This document shows positions 42,099-50,401 of a DNA stretch of 64,000 nt, piece by piece. Made by a program: the position numbers and the translations under genes. This stretch comes from Desulfotignum sp. Lineage in GTDB: Bacteria; Desulfobacterota; Desulfobacteria; Desulfobacterales; Desulfobacteraceae. Numbering within the stretch: the stretch's first letter is position 1; each line of letters opens with the position of its first letter. The notes under the pieces were generated by a model, which saw only the letters and a program-made list of their open reading frames with translations, had not been told where the DNA came from and searched no databases. The DNA lies in NCBI GenBank assembly GCA_018399285.1, contig JAGYOW010000007.1, forward strand, positions 1 through 64,000. Direction: 5' to 3'.

Positions 42099-44232
42099 GG
42101 GTATGAGATTCTCTGGGATTGACCGGCGCAGTCAGCAGAATTTTCGTTCCTTTGCCGGGTGTGGATGTGATGGTCAGGGTGCCGCCGAAATTCTGAATCC
42201 GTTCAGACAGACTGTACAGACCAAACCCGTGATCCTTGGATGGTTTCAATGTCTGAACATCCATGCCTGCACCTGAATCTTCCACCTGCAGACAGATATC
42301 TGGTTCAGACACCCTCAGTTCGATTGTGGCGTTGGGGGTGCCGGCATGTTTTTGGATGTTGGTCAGCAATTCATTGACCGCCCGGTACAAGGTGAGCTTC
42401 AGCGCATGGGGCAGCGGAATGGAATCGGTGACTTTATTGATGTACCTGTATGTGGTCCCTTCCCGGGCATTGATCTCTTCGATCAGCGCCCCAATGGCGA
42501 CATCAATATCAAAGTCATCCAGAATCGGGGGAGACAATTTGTAAATCATTGTTCTGATTTCGTGAACCGCTTGTTCTATAATGTCTTGAATGACCCAGAT
42601 CTGGTCCGGCCGGGGCGGGTGATTGGATTCCGCCAGATTTTTTGTCCGTGAAATGCCCAGGCCCAATGTCTGGACAACGCTGTCGTGCAGATCCGCAGCG
42701 ATCATTTTCCGTTCTACTTCATCCGAGTGAACCAGGTATTCATTGAGTTTTTTCAGCCGGTCCGCCTGATGGGACAATGCTTGAATATGGACTTTTTCCC
42801 TTTGCTGGGACTGTTGCAAACGATGAATCATTTCATTGAAGGCCCGGGACAGTTCCCCGATTTCATCGCTGCCGTTTTCCGGGGCTTTTTCTGAATACAC
42901 TTCCTGGGATATCCGGCGCGTCAGGCGGGTTAACTGCTTGAGGGGACGGATAAACCGTATGATGGTTGAATAGATGACCCCCATGGCCACAAACAAAATA
43001 ATACCGGCATAGATCATGAAATTTTTCAGGATATCTGACAGGTTGTGATCCATTACTTTGCGTGTCTGCTGAATGGAGTTGAGCAAATTTTTCTCGCTGC
43101 TGACCAGCACAATATGCCAGTTGGTTTGAAGGAGACGATGGGATGCCAGAATATAGGACTGGTTTTGTATGGTCAGCGTGTCCAGGTATGACGTGGCATT
43201 TAAAATATGACGCGCGGTTTGTTCAATGACAGACTGCCGGGATTTGGTAAGATTCAGCGGCAGGATATCGTTTGAATGCTTGAAGCGGGTAATGTCTTCG
43301 TCCAGGCCAAGCAAGGGCAGCAAGGCAACAGGAAAAGAGATCAATCGGCCCTGTGAATCCATGAGAAGCGCAAAAAAATCCCCGGAAAGGGCATCTGGAT
43401 TCGAAAAAAGTGGATGGTCTTTGTCCAGATCCTGAAACATGTCGGCCAGAGGGATGTCCATGCCCGTGACTCCTTTGAGCCGGCCGTTTCCATCCAGTAT
43501 GGGGGCAACACCTGTCATCATCAGTCCGGGTGCCACATCATCTTTGTAAGGCCGGGTCCAGCGAAACCCGTAGTCCGCTTCGGACTGTTGGATAAACGTG
43601 GTCATGGGTTCACCGTTTCGGATGTCAAAATCAGCAGGGTCCGGCAGGTTGAAACACGCCTGCCGCATGTCCGGATTCAACGTATAGTATTTTCCGATTC
43701 CCGTCCGGGTGATGATATGGGCGGCCATGGCCCGGTGGCAGTTTTTTTTGGCCATGATCAGATACAGATCCATTTCCGCCAGGGCTTGCAGTTCCGATAC
43801 AATGGGCAAAGACAGGGTGTCATTTCCCCAGAATGCCGTGATAAGAGGGTCGGATTCAGGGGTATACCATATGGCGTTTTCAGAATTGCGTATCAAGGAC
43901 GGAACCATGGAATGGAAAGCATAGCCGGCTGCCAGGCGGGTATAGATTTCACTGGCTTTCATTCCCAGAAATGTCACGGATGTTTGATAATGTAAAAACA
44001 TTTCATCATATTTTCGGGCTTTTTCCTGGGCCATGCCGGCCAGATATTGATTGGCCATCTGTTTGATTTGTCTGGTATTGGCGATATCTGCGAACTGACC
44101 CAGATTTTTCAGCGATTGATTGACCAAAAAAAACAAAAGCGTGGTTAAAATCAGTATGTAGATGACAGAACTGCTGAACAGTTTGATGGAAAGCGGTATT
44201 TTTTTAAAAAAAGTGTTTTTTTCCACTGCCAT
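42091..44232 (-). CDS. Sensor histidine kinase (HisKA_3 type) with large extracytoplasmic domain
   Basis: The 713-residue protein has a first membrane helix near residue 15-35, a long periplasmic part of a dCACHE type (about 40-320), a second helix, HAMP, then a coiled region and the dimerisation motif MIAADLHDSVVQTLGLG with the phosphorylated His. An HATPase domain ends the protein (DSGAGMDVQTL, HGFGLYSLSERI). dCACHE domains bind small molecules such as organic acids. Start 44232 is preferred because AAGG precedes it. Confidence 0.88.
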   Translation of the reverse strand: MAVEKNTFFKKIPLSIKLFSSSVIYILILTTLLFFLVNQSLKNLGQFADIANTRQIKQMANQYLAGMAQEKARKYDEMFLHYQTSVTFLGMKASEIYTRLAAGYAFHSMVPSLIRNSENAIWYTPESDPLITAFWGNDTLSLPIVSELQALAEMDLYLIMAKKNCHRAMAAHIITRTGIGKYYTLNPDMRQACFNLPDPADFDIRNGEPMTTFIQQSEADYGFRWTRPYKDDVAPGLMMTGVAPILDGNGRLKGVTGMDIPLADMFQDLDKDHPLFSNPDALSGDFFALLMDSQGRLISFPVALLPLLGLDEDITRFKHSNDILPLNLTKSRQSVIEQTARHILNATSYLDTLTIQNQSYILASHRLLQTNWHIVLVSSEKNLLNSIQQTRKVMDHNLSDILKNFMIYAGIILFVAMGVIYSTIIRFIRPLKQLTRLTRRISQEVYSEKAPENGSDEIGELSRAFNEMIHRLQQSQQREKVHIQALSHQADRLKKLNEYLVHSDEVERKMIAADLHDSVVQTLGLGISRTKNLAESNHPPRPDQIWVIQDIIEQAVHEIRTMIYKLSPPILDDFDIDVAIGALIEEINAREGTTYRYINKVTDSIPLPHALKLTLYRAVNELLTNIQKHAGTPNATIELRVSEPDICLQVEDSGAGMDVQTLKPSKDHGFGLYSLSERIQNFGGTLTITSTPGKGTKILLTAPVNPRESHTHE

Positions 44233-44316
44233 GGATTGTACCTTAACATTATTCCCATGGACTTTGCAAGCCATGGAATTCGCCGGTTGCAGTTTCTAAA
44301 GTTTCGATAACGGGCA

Positions 44317-45069
44317 TCAGCGGTTCAATGTCCAGTCGTAATACAGATATTGGATAGAAATTTCACCGGTGGCAGCGGTGTTATCCAGCGCCTGTTTCAA
44401 GGCATCATCTGCATACCGGCGGATGATGCTTAAGGGGTTGCCTGAAAAATCCGCTTCAAACCATTTAAAAATCCGGCTGACAAAAAGGGTGCCGTTTTTT
44501 AAAAACGTGTTGCCCGGATGGTTGATGAATCGCCGGGTCTGATCATCCAGGCGGGATTCCAGGGTGTCGCCTTCATAGGGTTCGTTTAAAAGCGGGGGGC
44601 AGCTTTTCGCCGCACAATTGATGGCAAAATGCATTCGTGGATCCTTGAACCGGGGCCTGAGAATGTCATGTTCGATATGGTCCAGATTCACCTTGAACCC
44701 GTTGAGGGGAATGAATTTTTTATTCCAGGGATTGGAAAAAAAACCGCCGATCTCCTTGATGGAATTGATGCCCGGATACCGGGTCAGGATCAGCTTGATG
44801 GTAAATGCGTTGTACGCGTTGATATAAAAGGCGAACTGGTGATGGTGAGATAACGTGCCCGGGTCTGTGGCACTTAAAATGGCCAGGTATTGATCCAGTT
44901 TGGTTTCATCCTGTTTGAACCCGTCATAGTCCACCCGCCCGTTTTGGACATGGGCTTTAAGCAGTTCGGCCCACAACCGGTTGTCCACGGAATCTGCGGC
45001 AACTGATAAATCAGGGGTGGCCAACCCCATTGAAATGATGACAAATATGAAAAAAACCGCTGGTTTCAT
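44317..45069 (-). CDS. Exported DUF547 protein
   Basis: The 250-residue protein has a signal peptide (about 1-25, ending SVAA) and a DUF547 domain with FAFYINAYNAFTIKLIL, HFAINCAAKSCPPL and a C-terminal FKWFEADF. The domain resembles papain-like or peptide-processing proteins, but the activity is unknown. The ATG at 45069 is chosen since it begins the signal peptide; a GTG at 45105 would add a non-signal extension. Confidence 0.8.
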   Translation of the reverse strand: MKPAVFFIFVIISMGLATPDLSVAADSVDNRLWAELLKAHVQNGRVDYDGFKQDETKLDQYLAILSATDPGTLSHHHQFAFYINAYNAFTIKLILTRYPGINSIKEIGGFFSNPWNKKFIPLNGFKVNLDHIEHDILRPRFKDPRMHFAINCAAKSCPPLLNEPYEGDTLESRLDDQTRRFINHPGNTFLKNGTLFVSRIFKWFEADFSGNPLSIIRRYADDALKQALDNTAATGEISIQYLYYDWTLNR

Positions 45070-45140
45070 TCTGCCAGTTAACCACAGTTTTTCAGTAATT
45101 GCCACCGGATTTTACGATCTTCAAATGTCATGGCCCGGGT

Positions 45141-46340
45141 TTAAATCCTGCCGATGCCGGCAGCCAGATTCAACCCGCCGTGGAAAAAAGGAAATGGTTT
45201 AAGGTTGAGATAGTTGAGGTCACTGAATTGCTTACCGGGAAAAATCAGTCCCGCGCGCCAGCCTTTAAAATCCATTGCCAGCTTCCGGATGATTTCCCGG
45301 TAAAAGGCGGTGGTATCCAGATGATTTTCCAGGCGCCTTCCATAGGGCGGATTCAGCACCACGACCCCTTTTTTACGGGTGAATTGATCCGGATGCAGAT
45401 CAAAAAAATTGTGTTCAAAAGCATGCACCGGGGCCAGAAACGCATGGTCGGACAGATTGCGGGTCAAGGCGGCCAGGGCATGCGGATTCACATCAGAGGC
45501 AAATATGGAAGCGGCCGTTGAAAACTGCTGTGCCGCCTGTGACCGGGCATGGGCAAACCCCGCCGGGCTGAAACCGGGCCAGGCTTCACAGGCAAATCTG
45601 CGATAAAATCCCGGCGGGATCCGGGCCTGAATCATGGCCCCTTCAATGGCAAAGGTGCCGGACCCGCACATGGGATCCATGAGCACGTCCTGTCCGGTGA
45701 ATCCGGCTGTTTCCAGGATGGCAAAGGCCAGGTTTTCCCGCAACGGGGCCGCGGTCACCTGTTTTTTGATGCCGCGTTTGAACAACGCAGGGCCTGACAT
45801 GTCCAGGGAGATCTCAAACCGGTTGTTTTCAGCCCGGATCATGACCGTTTGCGACGGGATGTCTTTTTGCGACGAAATGTCAAACCCGGAACCACAAAGA
45901 TCCGTGTCACCGGGTTTGACGTCTAACGCAGCCCGGATGATGGGGTCACACCTTTGGGCGATGGCATCGGAATGATATAGCCGGGAAGTATGGGTGGTCA
46001 CCTGGATGGACGGGTCAGTGCCGGCCGGCAGAAACAATTCCCAGTCAATGTCTGACAATTTTTTTTCCAGCAAAGAAAAATGAGTGGCCCTGAATCGGGC
46101 CAGGCGCATGAGAATTCGGGATGGTGAGCGCAACCACAGGTTGGCCGGGCAGGCATCGGCTAATTTGCCGGAAAAACTCACCCCGCCGGGCACCACCTGA
46201 ATATCGTGAATCCCAAGGTTCAGGCGGGTGAGTTCTCTGGCACACACCTGCCGGAGCCCGGGCGGGCATACAGCGAAAAATTCATGGACCCTGGCACTGA
46301 CACGGCGTTTGACCCGCCTGGCAAAGGCCGAATCCGTCAT
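45141..46340 (-). CDS. THUMP-domain 23S rRNA methyltransferase (RlmL-like)
   Basis: The 399-residue protein has an N-terminal THUMP RNA-binding domain (about 50-170) and a SAM-dependent methyltransferase domain with MDPMCGSGTFAIEGAM and the catalytic VVLNPPYGRRLENH motif of N2-guanine/N6-adenine enzymes. It lacks the second (RlmK) domain of the gammaproteobacterial enzyme. The start at 46340, just after the PocR gene stop, is chosen because a longer reading would overlap that gene. Confidence 0.85.
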   Translation of the reverse strand: MTDSAFARRVKRRVSARVHEFFAVCPPGLRQVCARELTRLNLGIHDIQVVPGGVSFSGKLADACPANLWLRSPSRILMRLARFRATHFSLLEKKLSDIDWELFLPAGTDPSIQVTTHTSRLYHSDAIAQRCDPIIRAALDVKPGDTDLCGSGFDISSQKDIPSQTVMIRAENNRFEISLDMSGPALFKRGIKKQVTAAPLRENLAFAILETAGFTGQDVLMDPMCGSGTFAIEGAMIQARIPPGFYRRFACEAWPGFSPAGFAHARSQAAQQFSTAASIFASDVNPHALAALTRNLSDHAFLAPVHAFEHNFFDLHPDQFTRKKGVVVLNPPYGRRLENHLDTTAFYREIIRKLAMDFKGWRAGLIFPGKQFSDLNYLNLKPFPFFHGGLNLAAGIGRI

Positions 46341-46347
46341 AAAGGTG

Positions 46348-46860
46348 TCAGTTTTCTGGGTCGCAGGAATCCAGAATCCGCTGAATCCGTTCCTGGATGA
46401 AATCAATGGCTGCCGCAATGGTGTCGGGTGAAACAGGCGGGACATCGGAACCCAGGCGCTTGACCTCTGCTTCATCCATGTCAGCGATTTTGGATACGGC
46501 AAAACTGTCCACGGCTTCCCCCTCGGGCAGCAGTCCGCATCCCCCCACCACGCCGAGAAATTCATCTTTGTGAAAAACAGGGACCACCAGTTTGGTCAAA
46601 CCGGCGTCGCATTCTTCCACCAGGAGTTCACGGGATTTTTTCACCATGGCATTCATGTTCATATGTGCCGCCGAGCAGATAAAAGTCTGGCCTTTTTCAA
46701 TGGACTTGATGGCAGGGCACAAGGGGTTGGAAAAATTTTTTACCGTAGTGATACGCACGCCTTCGGGGTTGAACACAGACCCCTGAAGGTTGAATTTCTC
46801 ATACAAATCGATTTCCAGCGCTTCCCATGTTTCCAGAGGACAAATATCTAAAAGGGTCAT
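46348..46860 (-). CDS. PocR-type sensory domain protein
   Basis: The 170-residue protein consists almost entirely of a PocR domain: CPAIKSIEKGQTFICSAAHMNM and a Cys in VEECDAGLTKLVVPVF. PocR domains bind small organic ligands and are usually fused to regulators; here there is no output domain. It has a perfect sigma-70 consensus promoter and is followed directly by the rRNA methyltransferase gene. Confidence 0.85.
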   Translation of the reverse strand: MTLLDICPLETWEALEIDLYEKFNLQGSVFNPEGVRITTVKNFSNPLCPAIKSIEKGQTFICSAAHMNMNAMVKKSRELLVEECDAGLTKLVVPVFHKDEFLGVVGGCGLLPEGEAVDSFAVSKIADMDEAEVKRLGSDVPPVSPDTIAAAIDFIQERIQRILDSCDPEN

Positions 46861-46881
46861 ATCAGATTCCTGAAAATCTTA

Positions 46882-46910
46882 ATTATATTCAAGCATGATG
46901 TGAATGTCAA
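46882..46910 (-). promoter_or_regulatory. Consensus sigma-70 promoter for the PocR gene
   Basis: On the minus strand TTGACA (46910-46905) and TATAAT (46887-46882) are exactly 17 bases apart, a perfect match to the consensus. The start near 46875 leaves a leader of about 15 bases. Confidence 0.8.
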
Positions 46911-46915
46911 TGGAT

Positions 46916-46994
46916 TCTGGAACCCCGGGATGGTGACACCTTGTTTTAAGGGGTAAGATAGGAGGGTAAGATGCCACCATCCCGGGGTTCCAGA
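46916..46994. repeat. Long inverted repeat, 20-bp perfect arms
   Basis: Arms 46916-46935 and 46975-46994 are perfect complements (TCTGGAACCCCGGGATGGTG). The 39-base loop contains the direct repeat GGGTAAGAT twice. It lies right behind the PocR promoter and after the NifX-like operon. Its build is like that of the element at 27060-27142. Confidence 0.75.
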
Positions 46995-47019
46995 CATTTT
47001 TTTTGATGTCGGTTTGGTA

Positions 47020-47043
47020 CCGGGCATGCAGGTCCATGCCCGG
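47020..47043 (-). terminator. Hairpin after the NifX-like operon
   Basis: A perfect 9-bp stem CCGGGCATG/CATGCCCGG with a 6-base loop lies just beyond the stop codon at 47052. No T run follows on the minus strand, so it may stabilise the mRNA end rather than terminate. Confidence 0.4.
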
Positions 47044-47051
47044 CACAGGAT

Positions 47052-47411
47052 TTACCAGTGACCTTCAGTATTGGCCGCAGATGAAAATGTGTATTCTCCC
47101 GCCTTGAATCTTTCCACGGCCGATTGAACCGTGCCGCTGACATCGTTGGCCACTTTGATGTTGGCGGCATCCAGTGTTTTAAACGCGTTGGGTCCGCAAA
47201 ATCCGGTCAGCAGCACCTGGGCCCCTTTTTCGCTGACCGCGGCAGCCGCCTGAATACCGGCCCCTTTAAAGGCGTCCTTGTTGGCGGCGTTATCGATGAC
47301 TTCCACATCCAGTGTTTCGGAATCCACCACCAGAATATAGGATGCTCTTCCGAAACGCGGGTCCACATCGGCAGACAGATCCGTGCCCGTGGCTGTAATG
47401 GCAATTTTCAT
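47052..47411 (-). CDS. NifX/NifB-type dinitrogenase-cofactor family protein (ORP-like) 1
   Basis: The 119-residue protein has the Nitro_FeMo-Co fold: IAITATGTDLSADVDPRFGRA at the N terminus and QVLLTGFCGPNAFKTL. In Desulfovibrio a protein of this family, the orange protein (ORP), binds a molybdenum-copper-sulfur cluster and is encoded beside MinD-type ATPases. The same neighbourhood is present here. The ribosome site is AAGGAG. It is the last gene of the minus-strand operon. Confidence 0.88.
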   Translation of the reverse strand: MKIAITATGTDLSADVDPRFGRASYILVVDSETLDVEVIDNAANKDAFKGAGIQAAAAVSEKGAQVLLTGFCGPNAFKTLDAANIKVANDVSGTVQSAVERFKAGEYTFSSAANTEGHW

Positions 47412-47420
47412 GAAATCTCC

Positions 47421-47804
47421 TTATTGTCCGCCGCCACCGCCGCAGACCTGGTCATTGGTGATTTCCGGCAGTTTGCCGGCAATGAGATCCATGACCACGG
47501 GCTCGATTTCCGGCCGCTGGTCATCATGGAACACGTCAATGCCCACCTGACGGAATCCCATCAAAGGCCGCATGCCGATGCCGCCCACGATCAGGGCGTT
47601 GACCCGGTGTTCCGCCAGCAGATTCACCGGTACCATGCATCCGCCCTGAACATGTTCCTGGTTGTCCAGCGTGGAAACCCCGGTAATTTTGCCGTCTTCC
47701 ACATCCACAAAGGTAAACACGTCACAATGTCCGAAATGACCGGAACGAGTGCCTTTGAGGCCTCCCTCACCATTGGAGGGAATCGCGATTCTTCCGTTTT
47801 TCAT
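47421..47804 (-). CDS. NifX/NifB-type dinitrogenase-cofactor family protein (ORP-like) 2
   Basis: The 127-residue protein has the same fold as its neighbour, with GTRSGHFGHCDVFTFVD and NALIVGGIGMRPLMGF. It ends in a Gly-rich tail with one Cys (QVCGGGGGQ). The two paralogues could be cluster carriers or scaffold partners. AAGGAG precedes the ATG. Confidence 0.88.
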   Translation of the reverse strand: MKNGRIAIPSNGEGGLKGTRSGHFGHCDVFTFVDVEDGKITGVSTLDNQEHVQGGCMVPVNLLAEHRVNALIVGGIGMRPLMGFRQVGIDVFHDDQRPEIEPVVMDLIAGKLPEITNDQVCGGGGGQ

Positions 47805-47844
47805 ACAATCTCCTTCAAACTGATATTTGGTTGTTCATGGTTTA

Positions 47845-48738
47845 TTACATCAACCGTTCTAATTTCATGGCAGGATGCGTCATCACGGTTTCCCAGATGT
47901 TTCTGACCGCTTTGGCAGCCGGGCAGGTATCATCATATTCCAACAGCGTCTGAATCTGGATCATGGCTTTGGTAAAGACCGGATCAAAAGGAATTTTCCC
48001 TGCCACCAGAATATTTTTTTCCCGGGCAATGGTTTCGATGGCCCGGGTCTGGTCCAGGTTCAGATCAAATTTATTGATGCACACCATGGCCGGGATCTTG
48101 AAGTGGGCTGCCAGTTCCCCCACCCGTTTCATGTCATGGATACCCGACACCGTGGGTTCTGCCACGATGAGAATGGCACTGGCCTGGCCGATGCTGGCAA
48201 TGACCGGGCATCCGATACCCGGAGGCCCGTCCGTGAGAATCAAATCAATGTGTGCGTCTCTGGCCCGTTTTTTGGCCTGTTCCCTTACTAAGGCCACCAG
48301 CCGGCCGGAATTTTCTTCTGCAATGCCTAACCGGGCATGGACCATGGGACCGAATCGGGTATGGGACACAAACCACTGGCCGCAGGTTTTCGGGGGAAAG
48401 TCAATGGCGGATTCCGGGCACATGTCCACACAGACACCGCAGCCTTCACAGTTCAAGGCATCCACGGTATATTCTCCCTGATTTTCATCAATGGCATCGA
48501 ACCGGCACAGTTCCAGACACGTTCCGCAGCCGGTACAACGGTCCGGAGCGATGACCGCCTCATTGCCGCCCACAAAATCATGGGTTTCCTGAACATCCGG
48601 GGCCATAATCAGGTGCAGGTCGGCTGCATCCACATCAGCATCACAGAGCATCAATGAGGACTCAAGCCCTGCAAATGCGGCAGTCAGGCTGGTTTTGCCA
48701 GTGCCGCCTTTTCCACTCAATATCACCAGCTCTTTCAT
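47845..48738 (-). CDS. MinD/Mrp-type ATPase with inserted ferredoxin domain 2
   Basis: The 297-residue P-loop ATPase starts with the deviant Walker A motif SGKGGTGKTS. An inserted 2[4Fe-4S] ferredoxin follows (about 60-110: CTGCGTCLELC, CEGCGVCVDMCP), and later LILTDGPPGIGCPVIAS. Such proteins bind and move iron-sulfur or molybdenum clusters in ORP-type operons. Its ATG overlaps the stop of the other ATPase gene (ATGA), so the two are probably made as a pair. Confidence 0.92.
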   Translation of the reverse strand: MKELVILSGKGGTGKTSLTAAFAGLESSLMLCDADVDAADLHLIMAPDVQETHDFVGGNEAVIAPDRCTGCGTCLELCRFDAIDENQGEYTVDALNCEGCGVCVDMCPESAIDFPPKTCGQWFVSHTRFGPMVHARLGIAEENSGRLVALVREQAKKRARDAHIDLILTDGPPGIGCPVIASIGQASAILIVAEPTVSGIHDMKRVGELAAHFKIPAMVCINKFDLNLDQTRAIETIAREKNILVAGKIPFDPVFTKAMIQIQTLLEYDDTCPAAKAVRNIWETVMTHPAMKLERLM

Positions 48739-49598
48739 GGGGCACACTTTTCTGAATCTGCCAGAAAGCAGATTTTTTTGTAAAGGGTTTGAAATTTTTC
48801 TTTGTAATCTTCCTGCTGTGAGATGATCAGATCGCCTTTGGAATAGGCCTGGGCAATGGCCTTGTCATAGGGGATTTCCATGAGAACCGGCAGGTTTTTA
48901 TCTTTGGCATAGGCATATACGGCATCATCTCCCATTCCGGCCCGGTTGATGATCAGGCCGTGGGGAATATTCAGCAGCCGCACCGTTTCCACAGCCAGTT
49001 TCAGGTCATTGAGTCCGAATGGGGTGGGTTCTGTGACCAGAATGACAAAATCAGTGTCTTTCATGGCGGCGATGACCGGACATGATGTGCCGGGCGGGGC
49101 GTCGATCAAGGTGATACCCTGATCCGGGGCCCGGTGGGATTTCACCTGGCGGATCACGGGCGGGACCATGACCTGGCCGATGTCCAGCAATCCCTGGCCA
49201 AAATTCATGTCCGGCAGCGGCACGGTGCCGGTTTCCACGGTGCCTAAAATCCGTTCTTTTTCAGTGACGGCATTTTCCGGACAGATGACCGTGCACCCGC
49301 CGCAGGAATGGCACAGTTCAGGAAACGTGACCACGGTGTTTGCCGTGACTGCAATGGCATTGAACCGGCAGATGTCCATACATTTTTTGCAGAACGTGCA
49401 CCGGTCCAGATCGATTTCCGGCACAGGTGCAATCACTTTTTCCCGGGATTGGATTTCCGGGTGCAAAAATAAATGGAGGTTGGGTTCTTCCACATCACAA
49501 TCCAGCACCGTGACCGGCTGATTCAATGAAGCGGCCAGATTGGCGGCAACCGTTGTCTTTCCGGTACCGCCTTTTCCGCTTGCAATGCTGATGATCAT
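48735..49598 (-). CDS. MinD/Mrp-type ATPase with inserted ferredoxin domain 1
   Basis: The 287-residue protein has the Walker A motif ASGKGGTGKTT, an inserted ferredoxin (about 65-115: CTFCKKCMDIC and CHSCGGCTVICP) and LIDAPPGTSCPVIAAM. The two ATPases are only moderately alike. They correspond to the paired ATPases of the Desulfovibrio ORP operon, a cluster-assembly and cell-division-linked complex. Confidence 0.92.
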   Translation of the reverse strand: MIISIASGKGGTGKTTVAANLAASLNQPVTVLDCDVEEPNLHLFLHPEIQSREKVIAPVPEIDLDRCTFCKKCMDICRFNAIAVTANTVVTFPELCHSCGGCTVICPENAVTEKERILGTVETGTVPLPDMNFGQGLLDIGQVMVPPVIRQVKSHRAPDQGITLIDAPPGTSCPVIAAMKDTDFVILVTEPTPFGLNDLKLAVETVRLLNIPHGLIINRAGMGDDAVYAYAKDKNLPVLMEIPYDKAIAQAYSKGDLIISQQEDYKEKFQTLYKKICFLADSEKCAP

Positions 49599-49612
49599 TT
49601 ATGATACCTCTT

Positions 49613-50002
49613 TTAAATTACAATTAGGTTCAGTTTTTTCAAGATGGCCACCAGTTTTTCTCCGGATTCAGCATCCGGGGCCGGTGGCAGCTGCATGAGT
49701 ACGCCATATCCTTCATACGTCTCATGAAATTCATCTGCAGATAACGTGCTGACGGCAACACAGCTGGTCATGGGACTTGTCATGATCACTTGTTCCACCA
49801 GTTCCCGGCCGGTCATGTCTGCCAGGGTTTCGTCCGTGATCACCAGATCAATTTTTTTCCCTTTGTCCCCGGCCCGGGAGATGCGTTCCAAAACGGATTT
49901 CCCCGTGTCGGTCCACTGAATATCCATTGGAGACTGCTGTAACACCCCTGCCATTTTTTCAAATGTCTGTTTGTCTTTTGCCGCCAGTACCGCGTATATC
50001 AT
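49613..50002 (-). CDS. Degenerate receiver-like protein
   Basis: The 129-residue protein has the length and strand pattern of a receiver domain. The candidate phosphorylation Asp is in DLVITDETLADMTG, with a Ser/Thr near VAVSTLS. The acidic pair near the N terminus (IYAVLAAKDK) and the final Lys-Pro are missing. It may be a pseudo-receiver used for protein contact. It is the first gene of the minus-strand operon, directly behind a sigma-54 promoter. Confidence 0.65.
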   Translation of the reverse strand: MIYAVLAAKDKQTFEKMAGVLQQSPMDIQWTDTGKSVLERISRAGDKGKKIDLVITDETLADMTGRELVEQVIMTSPMTSCVAVSTLSADEFHETYEGYGVLMQLPPAPDAESGEKLVAILKKLNLIVI

Positions 50003-50070
50003 GGTTTTTCCTTAAGTTCTTTGTCCTGTTTTTGAACCATACCGGGTTCATTCAACACCCATTCTCACAA

Positions 50071-50086
50071 AGCAAGGCCTGTGCCA
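50071..50086 (-). promoter_or_regulatory. Sigma-54 promoter of the ORP-like operon
   Basis: On the minus strand the sequence is TGGCACAGGCCTTGCT: the -24 box TGGCAC, five bases, then the -12 box TTGCT. This is a perfect match to the sigma-54 consensus. Transcription would begin near 50060, with a leader of about 58 bases. Confidence 0.88.
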
Positions 50087-50326
50087 TTCAGTGTATTTTT
50101 GTACATAAAACAGTGTTTGCTCGAGATATCAGGCTGTTGCCCGGCACATTAGCATTTTTTGTCAGAGGATAGATGAAAAGATGCAGTGCCAAAGTTGCGG
50201 TTGTGCGACCTGGAGTGTCGTTTCTGAATCAGTGCAGGTGCCCCTTTATCGGCACGTATCCATATAAACCCCCGCGGATCGCCTGAATACAGGACTCACC
50301 GAAGCATGTGTCAGAGATAAATTTTT

Positions 50327-50342
50327 TGGCATAATGCTTGCT
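50327..50342 (+). promoter_or_regulatory. Sigma-54 promoter of the Hdr operon
   Basis: TGGCATAATGCTTGCT has the -24 GG and -12 GC with correct spacing; only one position differs from TGGCAC-N5-TTGC. It lies about 60 bases before the first gene, which has GGGAGG as ribosome site. Confidence 0.72.
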
Positions 50343-50401
50343 TCAACCTAATAGTTCATTGTAACATATTTGATAGATCCTGAGCTAAGGGAGGTGTCTT
50401 G

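Larger units (their letters stand above)
50003..50401. other. Divergent regulatory region with two sigma-54 promoters
   Basis: This 399-base gap separates the ORP-like operon (minus) from the Hdr operon (plus). It holds one sigma-54 promoter for each direction, and AT-rich DNA between them where an enhancer-binding activator could act. CAGTGT occurs twice. Short open frames near 50174-50284 do not look like genes. Confidence 0.65.

Noticed and set aside
50174-50284. Short frames in the divergent promoter region, one beginning MQCQSCGCATW with several Cys
   Set aside because: They are only 28-37 residues long, have no ribosome site and lie between two promoters; the Cys pattern is probably chance.
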